A DNA stretch of 39,534 nt, taken from JBMOLL01 sp049325415 (GTDB taxonomy: Bacteria > Bacteroidota > Bacteroidia > Bacteroidales > GCA-2748055). Position 1 is the first letter of the stretch; each line of letters opens with the position of its first letter. Below, in pieces: positions 6,532 to 14,272 of this stretch. The translations under genes were made by a program, and so were the position numbers. Location of the stretch: contig JBMOLL010000115.1 in NCBI GenBank assembly GCA_049325415.1, positions 1 to 39,534 on the forward strand. Reading direction: 5' to 3'. Below the pieces are notes generated by a model that had not been told where the DNA came from, searched no databases, and worked only from the letters and a program-made list of their open reading frames with translations.

Positions 6532-7515
6532 TCAGGTCCTGAGCAGTTTCTTTAGCAGGTAATACTGATACTCCCCTTTGATAATCTGCCGGGCTTTATA
6601 GGGCGCAATTTCCATCGGGATACGCTGAAAGAGTTGCGGATGCCAATGTTCCTTCATTCCTGAAGTTCCGAAGGCCGCGTCGATCACCTTTTCCTCAAAC
6701 AGCCAGACCATGACATGCTCCGGTACCCTCAGATCGCTGAAGGGGAAGGCAAAATAGCGGTAACCCGGGGCAAAGCGGCTTTCAAGGTCGTGCATGCTTT
6801 TCCTGATCTCGGCGATGATCTTTTCACTGGTCAGCTCACCCAGCATGGGATGATCGGCCGTATGTCCGCCGATCTCAAAGCCGTCGTTCATCAGGCTTCT
6901 GATCTGTTCCTCGTTCATGTAAACAGGATTTGCCGCCAGGTAATCCGTTACCGAAAAGCCAAGGAGTGAAGCTGCTTTCTCCAGCTTATCCTTTTCCGGG
7001 TAGCCAACCTTCAGCAAGGCCTGCCTGAGCAGCGGGGGAGAGGTGTTCAGCAGGTGTGCGATCTCCTTCTTCTCCGCATCCCTGCCTTTGCGGGACACCT
7101 CAGTACTCAGCAGTGCAGCAAGGTAGCGGTAAAACAAGCCTTTATTTCCGATAAAATCGTTATTCAGGTAGAACTGTGCCGGGATCCCCTTCTTTTTCAG
7201 GATCGGAGCTATAAGCTCGTAACAGCTCAGCAGCCCGTCGTCGAAGGAAAGCACCATCCGGGGCTTTGTACTGTTGCTTTCCGATAGCAGGGTTTCGAGG
7301 GATACGGGTTCGAACCGGCCGCACAGCCAGTCCAGGTCGCTTTCGAACTCTTTTACGGTCCGGTGGCGGTAGATCGGAGTAATGCACGGATCGGGTGCAT
7401 CGCTCACGGTGTGGTAAAAGGGGAAGATCGTTCTTACCCCGGTAGCTTCGATCATCCGCCGGAGCCCCCGGAGGCGCGGGAGCCGCAATACGGTTTGTTT
7501 GATTTTAACCGGCAT
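6532..7515 (-). CDS. Polysaccharide deacetylase family protein
   Basis: This 327-residue carbohydrate esterase family 4-like protein has a NodB homology domain. Motif 1 is SFDDG at residues 90-94, with Asp92 as the likely base and Asp93 as a metal ligand. Motif 2 is HTADH at 218-222, supplying His218 and His222 as metal ligands. An insertion (about 125-200) separates the motifs. Enzymes of this family remove N- or O-acetyl groups from peptidoglycan, chitin-like glycans or exopolysaccharides. No signal peptide is visible, so it may act in the cytoplasm on a precursor, or its export may be unusual. Its start overlaps the end of the FemAB-like gene by 11 bp, indicating translational coupling. 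Confidence 0.8.
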   Translation of the reverse strand: MPVKIKQTVLRLPRLRGLRRMIEATGVRTIFPFYHTVSDAPDPCITPIYRHRTVKEFESDLDWLCGRFEPVSLETLLSESNSTKPRMVLSFDDGLLSCYELIAPILKKKGIPAQFYLNNDFIGNKGLFYRYLAALLSTEVSRKGRDAEKKEIAHLLNTSPPLLRQALLKVGYPEKDKLEKAASLLGFSVTDYLAANPVYMNEEQIRSLMNDGFEIGGHTADHPMLGELTSEKIIAEIRKSMHDLESRFAPGYRYFAFPFSDLRVPEHVMVWLFEEKVIDAAFGTSGMKEHWHPQLFQRIPMEIAPYKARQIIKGEYQYYLLKKLLRT

Positions 7516-8419
7516 GTTTTCCCTTTTTTCGGAAGTAAGCGGGCAGGCGGGTGAAACTTACCTGCTGATACATTTTGGGACGGGCCCCGAATCCGGCGAA
7601 AAACCGGGCAATAGAGGGAATGTTCGATCCTTCGAAGTCGAGGATCAGATCCTGTTCCTCATGCTCCCTGATGAAGTGATCGATGATCAGGAACATCGCC
7701 CGGGCTTCCTTCCCTTCTTCACTGGAGGCAGAGAAAAGGTACACGGCACGCCCGCGGGTCATGCCGAACAGGGCGCCGGCACAGAGTTTCCCCTGAAGCC
7801 GGACGGAGATGATCCTGATCTTTTCTTTCGATGCAAGAACCGAAAACAGGTCACGCGTGCGAAGAAAATGCTCTTCGTTGCGGATAAAGGGGCTGAGTTC
7901 CTTCTTGAAATGGATCAGCTCATCCAGCCCCGTATCCGTTCTGAGTTCCAGTTCCTGTCCGCAGGCTTTCCGGAGATTCCTGCGGCTGTTTTCCGAATAC
8001 CCCCGGTACAGGTCATTGTAACTTTCTCCGAGGTGAAGCTCGTAGTTGACGCGGTCGCTTACCTCGTATCCCCCTTCCTCCCCTAAAAGGTTCCCGGTGT
8101 TAAACTGGAGATCGCCGAAGCGGAACATTTTCGGGATGGCATGAAGGAAGTCCCTCACCACATCGGGCGGCACGGTTTCCGTTCCAAAAACGCCCAGTTG
8201 CTGGGTGTACAGGGGCTGATAAAGGTAATGCAGGGTGAAACGGCGCTTCCAGGTCAGGGGCATGATGAAGCGGTAATCGTCATCAACCAGGGCCGACCAG
8301 TTCTCTGCCCCGGCATCGAGGTACCAGGAAAAGGGATAGAACGATCCGGCGGCATGCTGACGGATCACCCGGTCCCATTTTTCCGTGTCAATCTCGTTCC
8401 GTTTCAGGTGTCTGATCAT
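7505..8419 (-). CDS. FemAB-like / GNAT acyltransferase
   Basis: This 304-residue cytoplasmic protein resembles the FemAB-related, Acetyltransf_6-type GNAT proteins. It has an N-terminal degenerate GNAT lobe, a central SENSRRNLRKA segment, and a C-terminal lobe (ISVRLQGKLCAGALFGMTRGRAVYLFSASSEEGKE). It ends with the diagnostic LDFEGSNIPSIARFFAGFGA. Relatives transfer amino acids or acyl groups to peptidoglycan stems or exopolysaccharide precursors. It lies between mutS2 (10 bp upstream) and a polysaccharide deacetylase (11-bp overlap). The pair therefore probably modifies the same envelope polymer; the identity of that polymer is not visible. Confidence 0.75.
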   Translation of the reverse strand: MIRHLKRNEIDTEKWDRVIRQHAAGSFYPFSWYLDAGAENWSALVDDDYRFIMPLTWKRRFTLHYLYQPLYTQQLGVFGTETVPPDVVRDFLHAIPKMFRFGDLQFNTGNLLGEEGGYEVSDRVNYELHLGESYNDLYRGYSENSRRNLRKACGQELELRTDTGLDELIHFKKELSPFIRNEEHFLRTRDLFSVLASKEKIRIISVRLQGKLCAGALFGMTRGRAVYLFSASSEEGKEARAMFLIIDHFIREHEEQDLILDFEGSNIPSIARFFAGFGARPKMYQQVSFTRLPAYFRKKGKHAG

Positions 8420-8429
8420 CCCTGTGCTG

Positions 8430-10928
8430 TTAAATATCCAGTCTCACAACCGTAATCCCGGCGCCCCCGCGCTCCACGTGTTCATCTCCGAACGACTCCA
8501 CCACATCGACAGTCCGCAGGTACTCCCTGATCATCTGGCGCAGGATACCGTCGCCTTTCCCGTGAAGAATATGCAGTTCCCTGGAGCTCACCATGATGGC
8601 TTCGTCGATAAACTCGGCCACCATCCGTAAAGCCTCCTCCGCCCGCTTTCCTCTCAGGTCGATCTCGGGCCTGAAACTCAGCCTGCGCTTTCCTATGTCC
8701 CATTCGCCCAGGACAATGCCCGACTGCTTTTTCAGAATGTGCCGGCCCGACTCGTCGCCGCTCATCTTCTCCAGCTGTTCGGTCTTCGTGACCGTCTTCA
8801 CCATGCCGAAGGCCACCGTACAGTTCTTGCCCTTCAGTTCGATCACCTCCCCGGGGATATTCTGGCCTTTGATCCGTACCAGGTCGCCCACACGGATCAC
8901 CCCATCGTCCTGGTTGGCCTGGCGGGGCACACTTTTTTGACGCGCCTGCCGGGCCAGGTCGGGTCGTCGCCTGGCAAGCTCATCGCCACGCTGTTTGATC
9001 TCCTCCATCTTCACCGTGATCCGTTCTTCCTCCTTCTTCTCGGCTTCGCGGACGGTTTCTGTAAATTCCTCCAGCTCTTTACGTACCTCGCGGGTACGTT
9101 CCTTCTCGGCATGGGCCTCCTTGATCTCGCGGATCGTCTGTTCGATCTGCCGGTTGGCGCTGTTTAACAGGGTCTCGGCCTGCTGCTTCGCCGTACGGAT
9201 AATTTCCTTGCGCTGCCGGTCGCTCTCGGCCAGTTCCTTTTCGTAACGGGCCATCAGTTCCTCCAGCTTTTTCTCCGAGCTGCGGATCTTGTCGCGCTTG
9301 CTCTCCCAGTATTTCTTGTCGCGCAGGATGTCGCGAAGGTGTTTGTCGAAATCGATATGTTCCTGTCCGACCTTTTCGGATGCCTTCTGAAGCACCGATT
9401 CGGGGAGCCCGATCTTGCGCGCGATCTCGAAGGCAAAGGAACTGCCGGGTTTACCGATCTGGAGCTGGAATAGAGGCTGCATGCGCTGGTTATCAAACAG
9501 CATGGCCCCATTGATGATCCCTTCGGCCGAGGTGGCAAAATGCTTCAGGTTGGTATAGTGGGTTGTCAGGACCCCGTAGGTCCCGGCCTCGTTGAGCTCT
9601 TCCAGGATGGCTTCGGCTATGGCCCCGCCGATCATCGGTTCGGTTCCCGTACCGAATTCATCGATCAGTACCAGGGTATCGGGGGAGGCGTTCTTGACGA
9701 AGTGCTTCATGTTCAGCAGGTGACTGCTGTAGGTGCTGAGGTCGTTATCGATCGACTGTTCATCGCCGATGTCGATGAAGATCCCTCCGAACAGGCCGAA
9801 TTTCGACTGTTCGCTTACGGGGACCAGCAGTCCGCACTGGAGCATGTACTGGAGCAGCCCCACTGTCTTCAGGCAAACGGATTTACCCCCGGCGTTGGGA
9901 CCGGAGATCACCAGGATCCGGTTTTTCCCCGACAGGAACAGGTTCAGGGGTACCACTTCCTTGTTCTCCACCCGGTGCGCCAGCAGGAGCAGCGGGTGGA
10001 CCGCTTGCACCCAGTCGAAACCGGGACCTGCATCGACCTGCGGACGGATGGCACCGATCCGGCGTGCGAACAGGGCCTTGGCACGGGTAAAATCGATCAT
10101 CGCGAGGAAATGCTGGGCTGTTTCCAGATCCGGGAGATAGGGCCTGATATCGGCCGTAAACTGCAGAAGGATCTGGATAATCTCGCGGCGTTCGGCATAC
10201 TCCAGTTCGCGCAGTTCGTTCCCCAGTTCAACCACCTCGGCCGGCTCAATAAAGGCCGTGCGGCCCGTTGCCGATTCGTCGTGGACCAGACCGCTGATCT
10301 TGCGCTTGTGGCTGGCAGCAATGGGGATTACGGGCCGGCCGTTGCGGAAGGTCACCCCGGCATCCTCCTCCACCCAGCCCTCGGCCTGCGCCTTCTTCAT
10401 CAGCTGACTTATTCTTTTTGATATGGCCGATTGTTTCTCGGCAATGGCCCCGCGGATCTTCTGCAGTTCCGCCGAGGCATTGTCGCGGATCCTGCCATGC
10501 TTGTTCAGGATCTTTTTAATCCGCTCCGTGACATAAGGATAGATTTTCACCGGTTCGCAGAGCCGCGTAAGCTGCGGGTAACGGACCTTTTCATCGGAGC
10601 GGAAGAACTGGACAATGGCCCTGACCGTGTCGAGGCTTTTTCCGATGGCATTCACCTCTTCCTCTTCGAGGAAAGCCCCCTCGATAGCGGCTTTTTTCAG
10701 GGCCTCGCGGATATCCGGCATAAAACTCACCGGCAGTTCCCCGCCTTCCTCCATCAGTTTGAGCAGTTCGGCAGTACGATCGAGTTCCTCATTGAGCGCA
10801 CCCGGGTCCTTCATCATAGCCATCCCATCCACGCGCTCCTTTCCCGGTTCGAATAGGCAATGGCCCTTCACCAGTTCGCGGATCCGGTCGAAACCGGTTT
10901 TTACTTCAAAATTGGAGGGATAGATCAC
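8430..10928 (-). CDS. mutS2: MutS2 family endonuclease with Smr domain
   Basis: This 832-residue protein has the normal MutS2 length and order. It has an N-terminal core, then the ATPase domain with Walker A GPNAGGKS at 343-350 and Walker B LVLIDEFGTGTEP. A long charged coiled coil (about 515-650) follows, then a KOW-like patch (VRIKGQNIPGEVIELKGKNCTVAFG). The C-terminal Smr nuclease domain (about 756-832) carries IDLRGKR and HILHGKGDGILR. MutS2 limits homologous recombination and, in some bacteria, rescues collided ribosomes. The start is GTG at 10928; it gives the canonical N-terminus (M)IYPSNFEVKTGFDRIR, and no better ATG lies upstream. It is probably the first gene of the cluster with the FemAB-like and deacetylase genes. 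Confidence 0.93.
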   Translation of the reverse strand: MIYPSNFEVKTGFDRIRELVKGHCLFEPGKERVDGMAMMKDPGALNEELDRTAELLKLMEEGGELPVSFMPDIREALKKAAIEGAFLEEEEVNAIGKSLDTVRAIVQFFRSDEKVRYPQLTRLCEPVKIYPYVTERIKKILNKHGRIRDNASAELQKIRGAIAEKQSAISKRISQLMKKAQAEGWVEEDAGVTFRNGRPVIPIAASHKRKISGLVHDESATGRTAFIEPAEVVELGNELRELEYAERREIIQILLQFTADIRPYLPDLETAQHFLAMIDFTRAKALFARRIGAIRPQVDAGPGFDWVQAVHPLLLLAHRVENKEVVPLNLFLSGKNRILVISGPNAGGKSVCLKTVGLLQYMLQCGLLVPVSEQSKFGLFGGIFIDIGDEQSIDNDLSTYSSHLLNMKHFVKNASPDTLVLIDEFGTGTEPMIGGAIAEAILEELNEAGTYGVLTTHYTNLKHFATSAEGIINGAMLFDNQRMQPLFQLQIGKPGSSFAFEIARKIGLPESVLQKASEKVGQEHIDFDKHLRDILRDKKYWESKRDKIRSSEKKLEELMARYEKELAESDRQRKEIIRTAKQQAETLLNSANRQIEQTIREIKEAHAEKERTREVRKELEEFTETVREAEKKEEERITVKMEEIKQRGDELARRRPDLARQARQKSVPRQANQDDGVIRVGDLVRIKGQNIPGEVIELKGKNCTVAFGMVKTVTKTEQLEKMSGDESGRHILKKQSGIVLGEWDIGKRRLSFRPEIDLRGKRAEEALRMVAEFIDEAIMVSSRELHILHGKGDGILRQMIREYLRTVDVVESFGDEHVERGGAGITVVRLDI

Positions 10929-11317
10929 GATGCCGGAAATTTTGCCCTAAAATAATAATAAGTGGCGAGTATAGGGCAGGAGGGAGGGAAAAATGGAGGA
11001 TGAGAATAAGGATTAGGATGAGGATAAGAATAAGAATAAGAATTAGAAGTAGCAATGGATTATGAATCAGCAATAGTTCCTCTCAACCATAACCTTATGC
11101 TCAAAAATGCTGATTCAGAGAATTTTCGAATCCTCTTATCTGAATGAAAAATAACTTCCGTTTTACAGGGAGATTTCTTACCTTGGCGTAACCACTCAGA
11201 AACAGCACTTTGTGGTTATGTTTTGCGGCTCTCATGCATTTCAGGTTTTCAGTGGAAAAATAACCAGACTAAAGGAGACTTATGCCATCTCTTCATTTAG
11301 TCTAATTGGATAAGATT
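10929..11317. other. Non-coding divergent intergenic region with simple repeat
   Basis: No gene is supported in the 389 bp between mutS2 and the small lipoprotein gene. It contains the upstream regions of both. It also contains a degenerate 6-bp simple repeat (10997-11050). No palindrome or clear promoter could be assigned. Confidence 0.6.
10997..11050. repeat. Degenerate GGATAAGAATAAG simple repeat
   Basis: About nine units of a purine-rich hexamer (variants of GAATAAG, GGATGAG and GGATTAG) are arranged in tandem. One strand is almost purely purine plus T. Such tracts can vary in length by slippage and may form triplex-like structures; here it sits upstream of the mutS2 start. Confidence 0.6.
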
Positions 11318-11674
11318 ATGAAAAACATAAACTTAATGTTACTGGGTTTTCTTTTTTTACTCAGTTCATGCGGAAATTACATCGACTATGTTTTTGTAGA
11401 TCAGGCCTGCGGATGTGATGACCCCGCGGGAAACATCGGATGGCTTAAGGAATTGATAGAAATTGCTGAAGCTGATACTACAGGTAACTATTGGGGTACA
11501 ATTTACATGGAAGAGTACATGGGAAGTGATGTATTCCTGGTCACCTTTGATATGCAAAGTGGCGGTGTATTCGGATACTGGTATAATTGTGATGGAACGT
11601 CTTTTGTGCCGGAAGACAGTCTGTGCAGTATGACCTTATCAAAGGTGATTTATTCAAATGTAATAAGGGATTAA
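11318..11674 (+). CDS. Small cysteine-containing lipoprotein, unknown
   Basis: The 118-residue precursor has a lipoprotein signal (MKNINLMLLGFLFLLSSC), with lipobox Cys at residue 18. The mature part contains CGCDDPAGNIGWLKELIEIAEAD, then a strand-rich half (YWGTIYMEEYMGSDVFLVTFDMQSGGVFGYWYNCDGTSF) and four more Cys. It resembles small Bacteroidota lipoproteins of the 'WLKELI' type, for which I know no function. I chose the ATG at 11318; a TTG at 11306 is also in frame but adds only four residues and lengthens the signal's n-region. The gene is isolated on the plus strand and AT-rich compared with its neighbours. Confidence 0.65.
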   Translation: MKNINLMLLGFLFLLSSCGNYIDYVFVDQACGCDDPAGNIGWLKELIEIAEADTTGNYWGTIYMEEYMGSDVFLVTFDMQSGGVFGYWYNCDGTSFVPEDSLCSMTLSKVIYSNVIRD

Positions 11675-11945
11675 GCCCTGACCTGTCCTGGTGCGCATTA
11701 TAGAAATAAAGTTAAATACAGGTTTGTGCAAACCCTTGAAAAAGGGATTTATTTATGGAATTAATTTTTTCTGCCAGACTTTCAGGTCCCGGCTTGTTTG
11801 AAAAACGCGACTGCGAAGGGCTCGTAAAAAAATAAAGAAATCAGGAAAATAATCAGCTTTGCAATAATCAGATTTGAACAGGGTACCTGAACCTGCATAT
11901 CTTGTTCAGGATGGAACTGGTTGTATGTAATTTTATACACGAATG

Positions 11946-12015
11946 TGTGCGACCGCCTTCAGGGTCGTTAACCCTCCATCATGCATGCGTGATTAACGCG
12001 ACCACGAAGTGGCCG
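11946..12015. repeat. REP-like palindrome cluster, copy 2
   Basis: TGTGCGACCGCCTTCAGGGTC (11946-11966) is the reverse complement of 237-256 apart from one extra base. It is followed by a GTTAA/TTAAC inverted repeat and a second CGACC...GGCCG palindrome. Together they look like a composite intergenic element. Confidence 0.55.
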
Positions 12016-12059
12016 GACAGGAGCAAAGGGGTTTGTACAGGTCCATGGCGCCAAAGCTC

Positions 12060-12101
12060 AAAAAAAATGCCCCGCGGTCTGCAGTTGTACTGAGGGCGGG
12101 G
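12060..12101 (-). terminator. Intrinsic terminator of the PUL operon (after GH97)
   Basis: On the minus strand GCCCCGC (12101-12095) pairs with GCGGGGC (12074-12068), followed by A then seven T residues (12066-12060). It is about 40 bp past the GH97 stop codon. The loop is about 20 nt. Confidence 0.65.
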
Positions 12102-12140
12102 CGGGGGCGGGGAAAATCTTTGAATTCTGCTTCACTGTTG

Positions 12141-14147
12141 TCAGCGGAGCGGAACCAGCCGGACGGCCATTCCTCCGCCGGGAGCCAGCTCTGCCTTGAA
12201 TGTCTTTCCTGAGTTTAGCTGTTGGGTAGAGATCTTAACAGCTGTCGGGTTCGTCCGGTAGTCGGCGCCCTCGCCGTCGGCGTAAATCTCGGCCCGGTAT
12301 TCCACGCCTTCATCAAGGAAGGAGAGGTCGATATCGAGCGTCCGGGGCTCCTCATTGGTGATGCTCCCGATATACCACTCCTCGCTGTTGCGGTCCTTAC
12401 GGGCCATGGTGACGTACTGCCCGATTTCAGCATTCAGCACCCGTGTTTCCGACCAGTTGCAGGGTACCTCTTTGATGAACTCAAAGGCCGGCTGGCCCTC
12501 GTAGTACTCCGGCAGGTCGGAGGCCATTTGGAGGGGACTGAAAATGATGACATAAAGGGCAAGCTGTTTGGCCAGGGTCGTATTTACGCGTGTACCTTTT
12601 ACCGCTTCGTAGCTGAAGTTGAAAGTCCCGGGAGTAAAATCTAAGGGACCGGCCAGCATCCGGGTAAAAGGAAGGGTCGCCGTGTGCGAGGGAGGATTGC
12701 CCCCGTCGGCCGACCATGCATCATACTCCTGTCCGCGGGCTCCCTCCTGGGTCATCAGATTGGGCCAGGTGCGCTGCAGTCCAGTTCCCTTAACCGGTTC
12801 GTGGTTATCGATCATGATCCGGTATTTCGCAGCAGTTTCGACAATCTTCCGGTAGTGCCGCACACCGAACTGTCCGTCGTGCCACTCCCTGCCATCGAGG
12901 TATTTGTTCACATAGCCTGTTTTTACCGAGTTTACACCATACCTGTGATAGAGGGCAAAGGCCTCCTCCAGCTGACTTTCGTAATTGGCAACGGCACCTC
13001 CGGTTTCGTGGTGCCCGATCAGACGTACATTTTTCTGCACTCCGTAGGAAGTCACTTCTTCGAGATTGAAATCCGGATAGCTTTTCGTAAAACTGAATTT
13101 TGTTCCGTCTTCCGACCAGTTTCCATCCCAGCCTTCATTCCATCCTTCCACCAGCACTCCGCCGAAGCCGTTTTTACCGGCAAAATCCATATAGCTTCTT
13201 ACCCGTGCGGTGGTGGCTCCGTGATCAGGTCCCTGGCCCCAGGTGTATTTTTTAAGATGCATGCCCCACCAGATCCCGATGTACTTCATCGGCTGGATCC
13301 ATGAGATATCCGGAAGGACGCACGGATCATTCAGGTTAAGCATAAGGGTCGATGTAACCAGGTCGCCCGGTTTTTCCCCGATGATGAGGGTCCGCCAGGG
13401 ACTTACAAACGGGCGGCGGGCATAGACCTTTATCCCGTTCGACCAGGGAACCAGCTCACTGGTGTATACCGTAGTGCCGGTGCGGCGCAGGGTCATCGAG
13501 GCAAAGTCGGTCAGATTGGCCTCATGAATAGCCAGGTACAGTCCGTCGGCGGTTTCGAAGGTTGCCGGTGTGTTGATGGTATCGGTCTCACTGATCCTGT
13601 TCTTCCTGTAAATACTTTCATAATAGCTGTTTTCGCCATGTACCGGGATCCACCACACCTGTTGGTCAGCGGGAAAACTGAATTGTGTGAGTTCATCCGC
13701 GATCACCAGGGAATCGGGAGTATTTCGCATGGGAAAGGCATAGCGGAAACCAAGACCATCGTCGAACACCCTGAAAATGATATCCAGCAGGTTCTTATTC
13801 CCCCCGGTTTCTTCCAGGTGAAGGACCAGCTCATTGTGCCGGTCATCCACGTACCGCGTCTCACCCCAGGGCTGTTCCCAGCGCTCGTCGGCCGAATTCT
13901 CCTCAGCAGCGATCAGACGGTATCTTACAGGCTCTATCTGCTGTTCATACTCAAAGCCCATGGCCGATAGCCCGATGACGGGCTGTCCGTTTTTGGTGAC
14001 CGAATAATAGGGCAATCCCCCGTCTAAAATAAACTGAACCTCAATTGTCCGGTCGGGCGAACTTAGCTGCCAGGTTTTCCTGCTGCTGCAGGAGGTCAGA
14101 ACCGGCAGGGCCAGTAAGAGAGCGAGTGCGGTAAGACTGTTTTTCAT
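12141..14147 (-). CDS. susB: GH97 alpha-glucosidase (SusB-like), lipoprotein
   Basis: This is a 668-residue GH97 enzyme with a lipoprotein signal (MKNSLTALALLLALPVLTSC). It has the N-terminal beta-super-sandwich (about 20-290) and a TIM barrel opening with VLVEGWNEGWDGNW. Glu381 (HHETGG), Glu450 (NHEPVKGTG) and Glu474 (GQEYD) align with Glu439, Glu508 and Glu532 of Bacteroides SusB at exactly the same spacings (69 and 24). In retaining GH97 enzymes an Asp nucleophile replaces this arrangement, so this is predicted to be an inverting alpha-glucosidase releasing glucose from alpha-linked oligosaccharides in the periplasm. I chose the ATG at 14147 because the signal peptide begins there; the frame is open for another 42 residues without sense. 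It is the last gene of the PUL operon, 125 bp after susD. Confidence 0.88.
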   Translation of the reverse strand: MKNSLTALALLLALPVLTSCSSRKTWQLSSPDRTIEVQFILDGGLPYYSVTKNGQPVIGLSAMGFEYEQQIEPVRYRLIAAEENSADERWEQPWGETRYVDDRHNELVLHLEETGGNKNLLDIIFRVFDDGLGFRYAFPMRNTPDSLVIADELTQFSFPADQQVWWIPVHGENSYYESIYRKNRISETDTINTPATFETADGLYLAIHEANLTDFASMTLRRTGTTVYTSELVPWSNGIKVYARRPFVSPWRTLIIGEKPGDLVTSTLMLNLNDPCVLPDISWIQPMKYIGIWWGMHLKKYTWGQGPDHGATTARVRSYMDFAGKNGFGGVLVEGWNEGWDGNWSEDGTKFSFTKSYPDFNLEEVTSYGVQKNVRLIGHHETGGAVANYESQLEEAFALYHRYGVNSVKTGYVNKYLDGREWHDGQFGVRHYRKIVETAAKYRIMIDNHEPVKGTGLQRTWPNLMTQEGARGQEYDAWSADGGNPPSHTATLPFTRMLAGPLDFTPGTFNFSYEAVKGTRVNTTLAKQLALYVIIFSPLQMASDLPEYYEGQPAFEFIKEVPCNWSETRVLNAEIGQYVTMARKDRNSEEWYIGSITNEEPRTLDIDLSFLDEGVEYRAEIYADGEGADYRTNPTAVKISTQQLNSGKTFKAELAPGGGMAVRLVPLR

Positions 14148-14272
14148 CTGTCTTTCTTTCAATGGTTTGTATTTCATGCTTTTCCTGTTCCTGTTCCGGC
14201 ATTTTTTTTCAGCCCCGGAAGCAGGCCGGGTGTCTTTTAACTTTACTTCGGATTTTTGATTTTCACCTGTCA

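Larger units (their letters stand above)
11675..12140. other. Convergent non-coding region with REP-like palindromes
   Basis: This 466-bp stretch between two convergent genes has no supported gene. It contains a REP-like palindrome (11946-11966), a linked GTTAA...TTAAC inverted repeat around CATGCATG (11967-11997), a further GCGACCACGAAGTGGCC palindrome near 11998-12015, and the GH97 terminator. The short frames in it have no protein character. Confidence 0.6.

Noticed and set aside
9540..10421. Long open frame (293 codons) antisense to mutS2
   Set aside because: It mirrors a high-GC, well-conserved MutS2 coding region and has no domain or start context.
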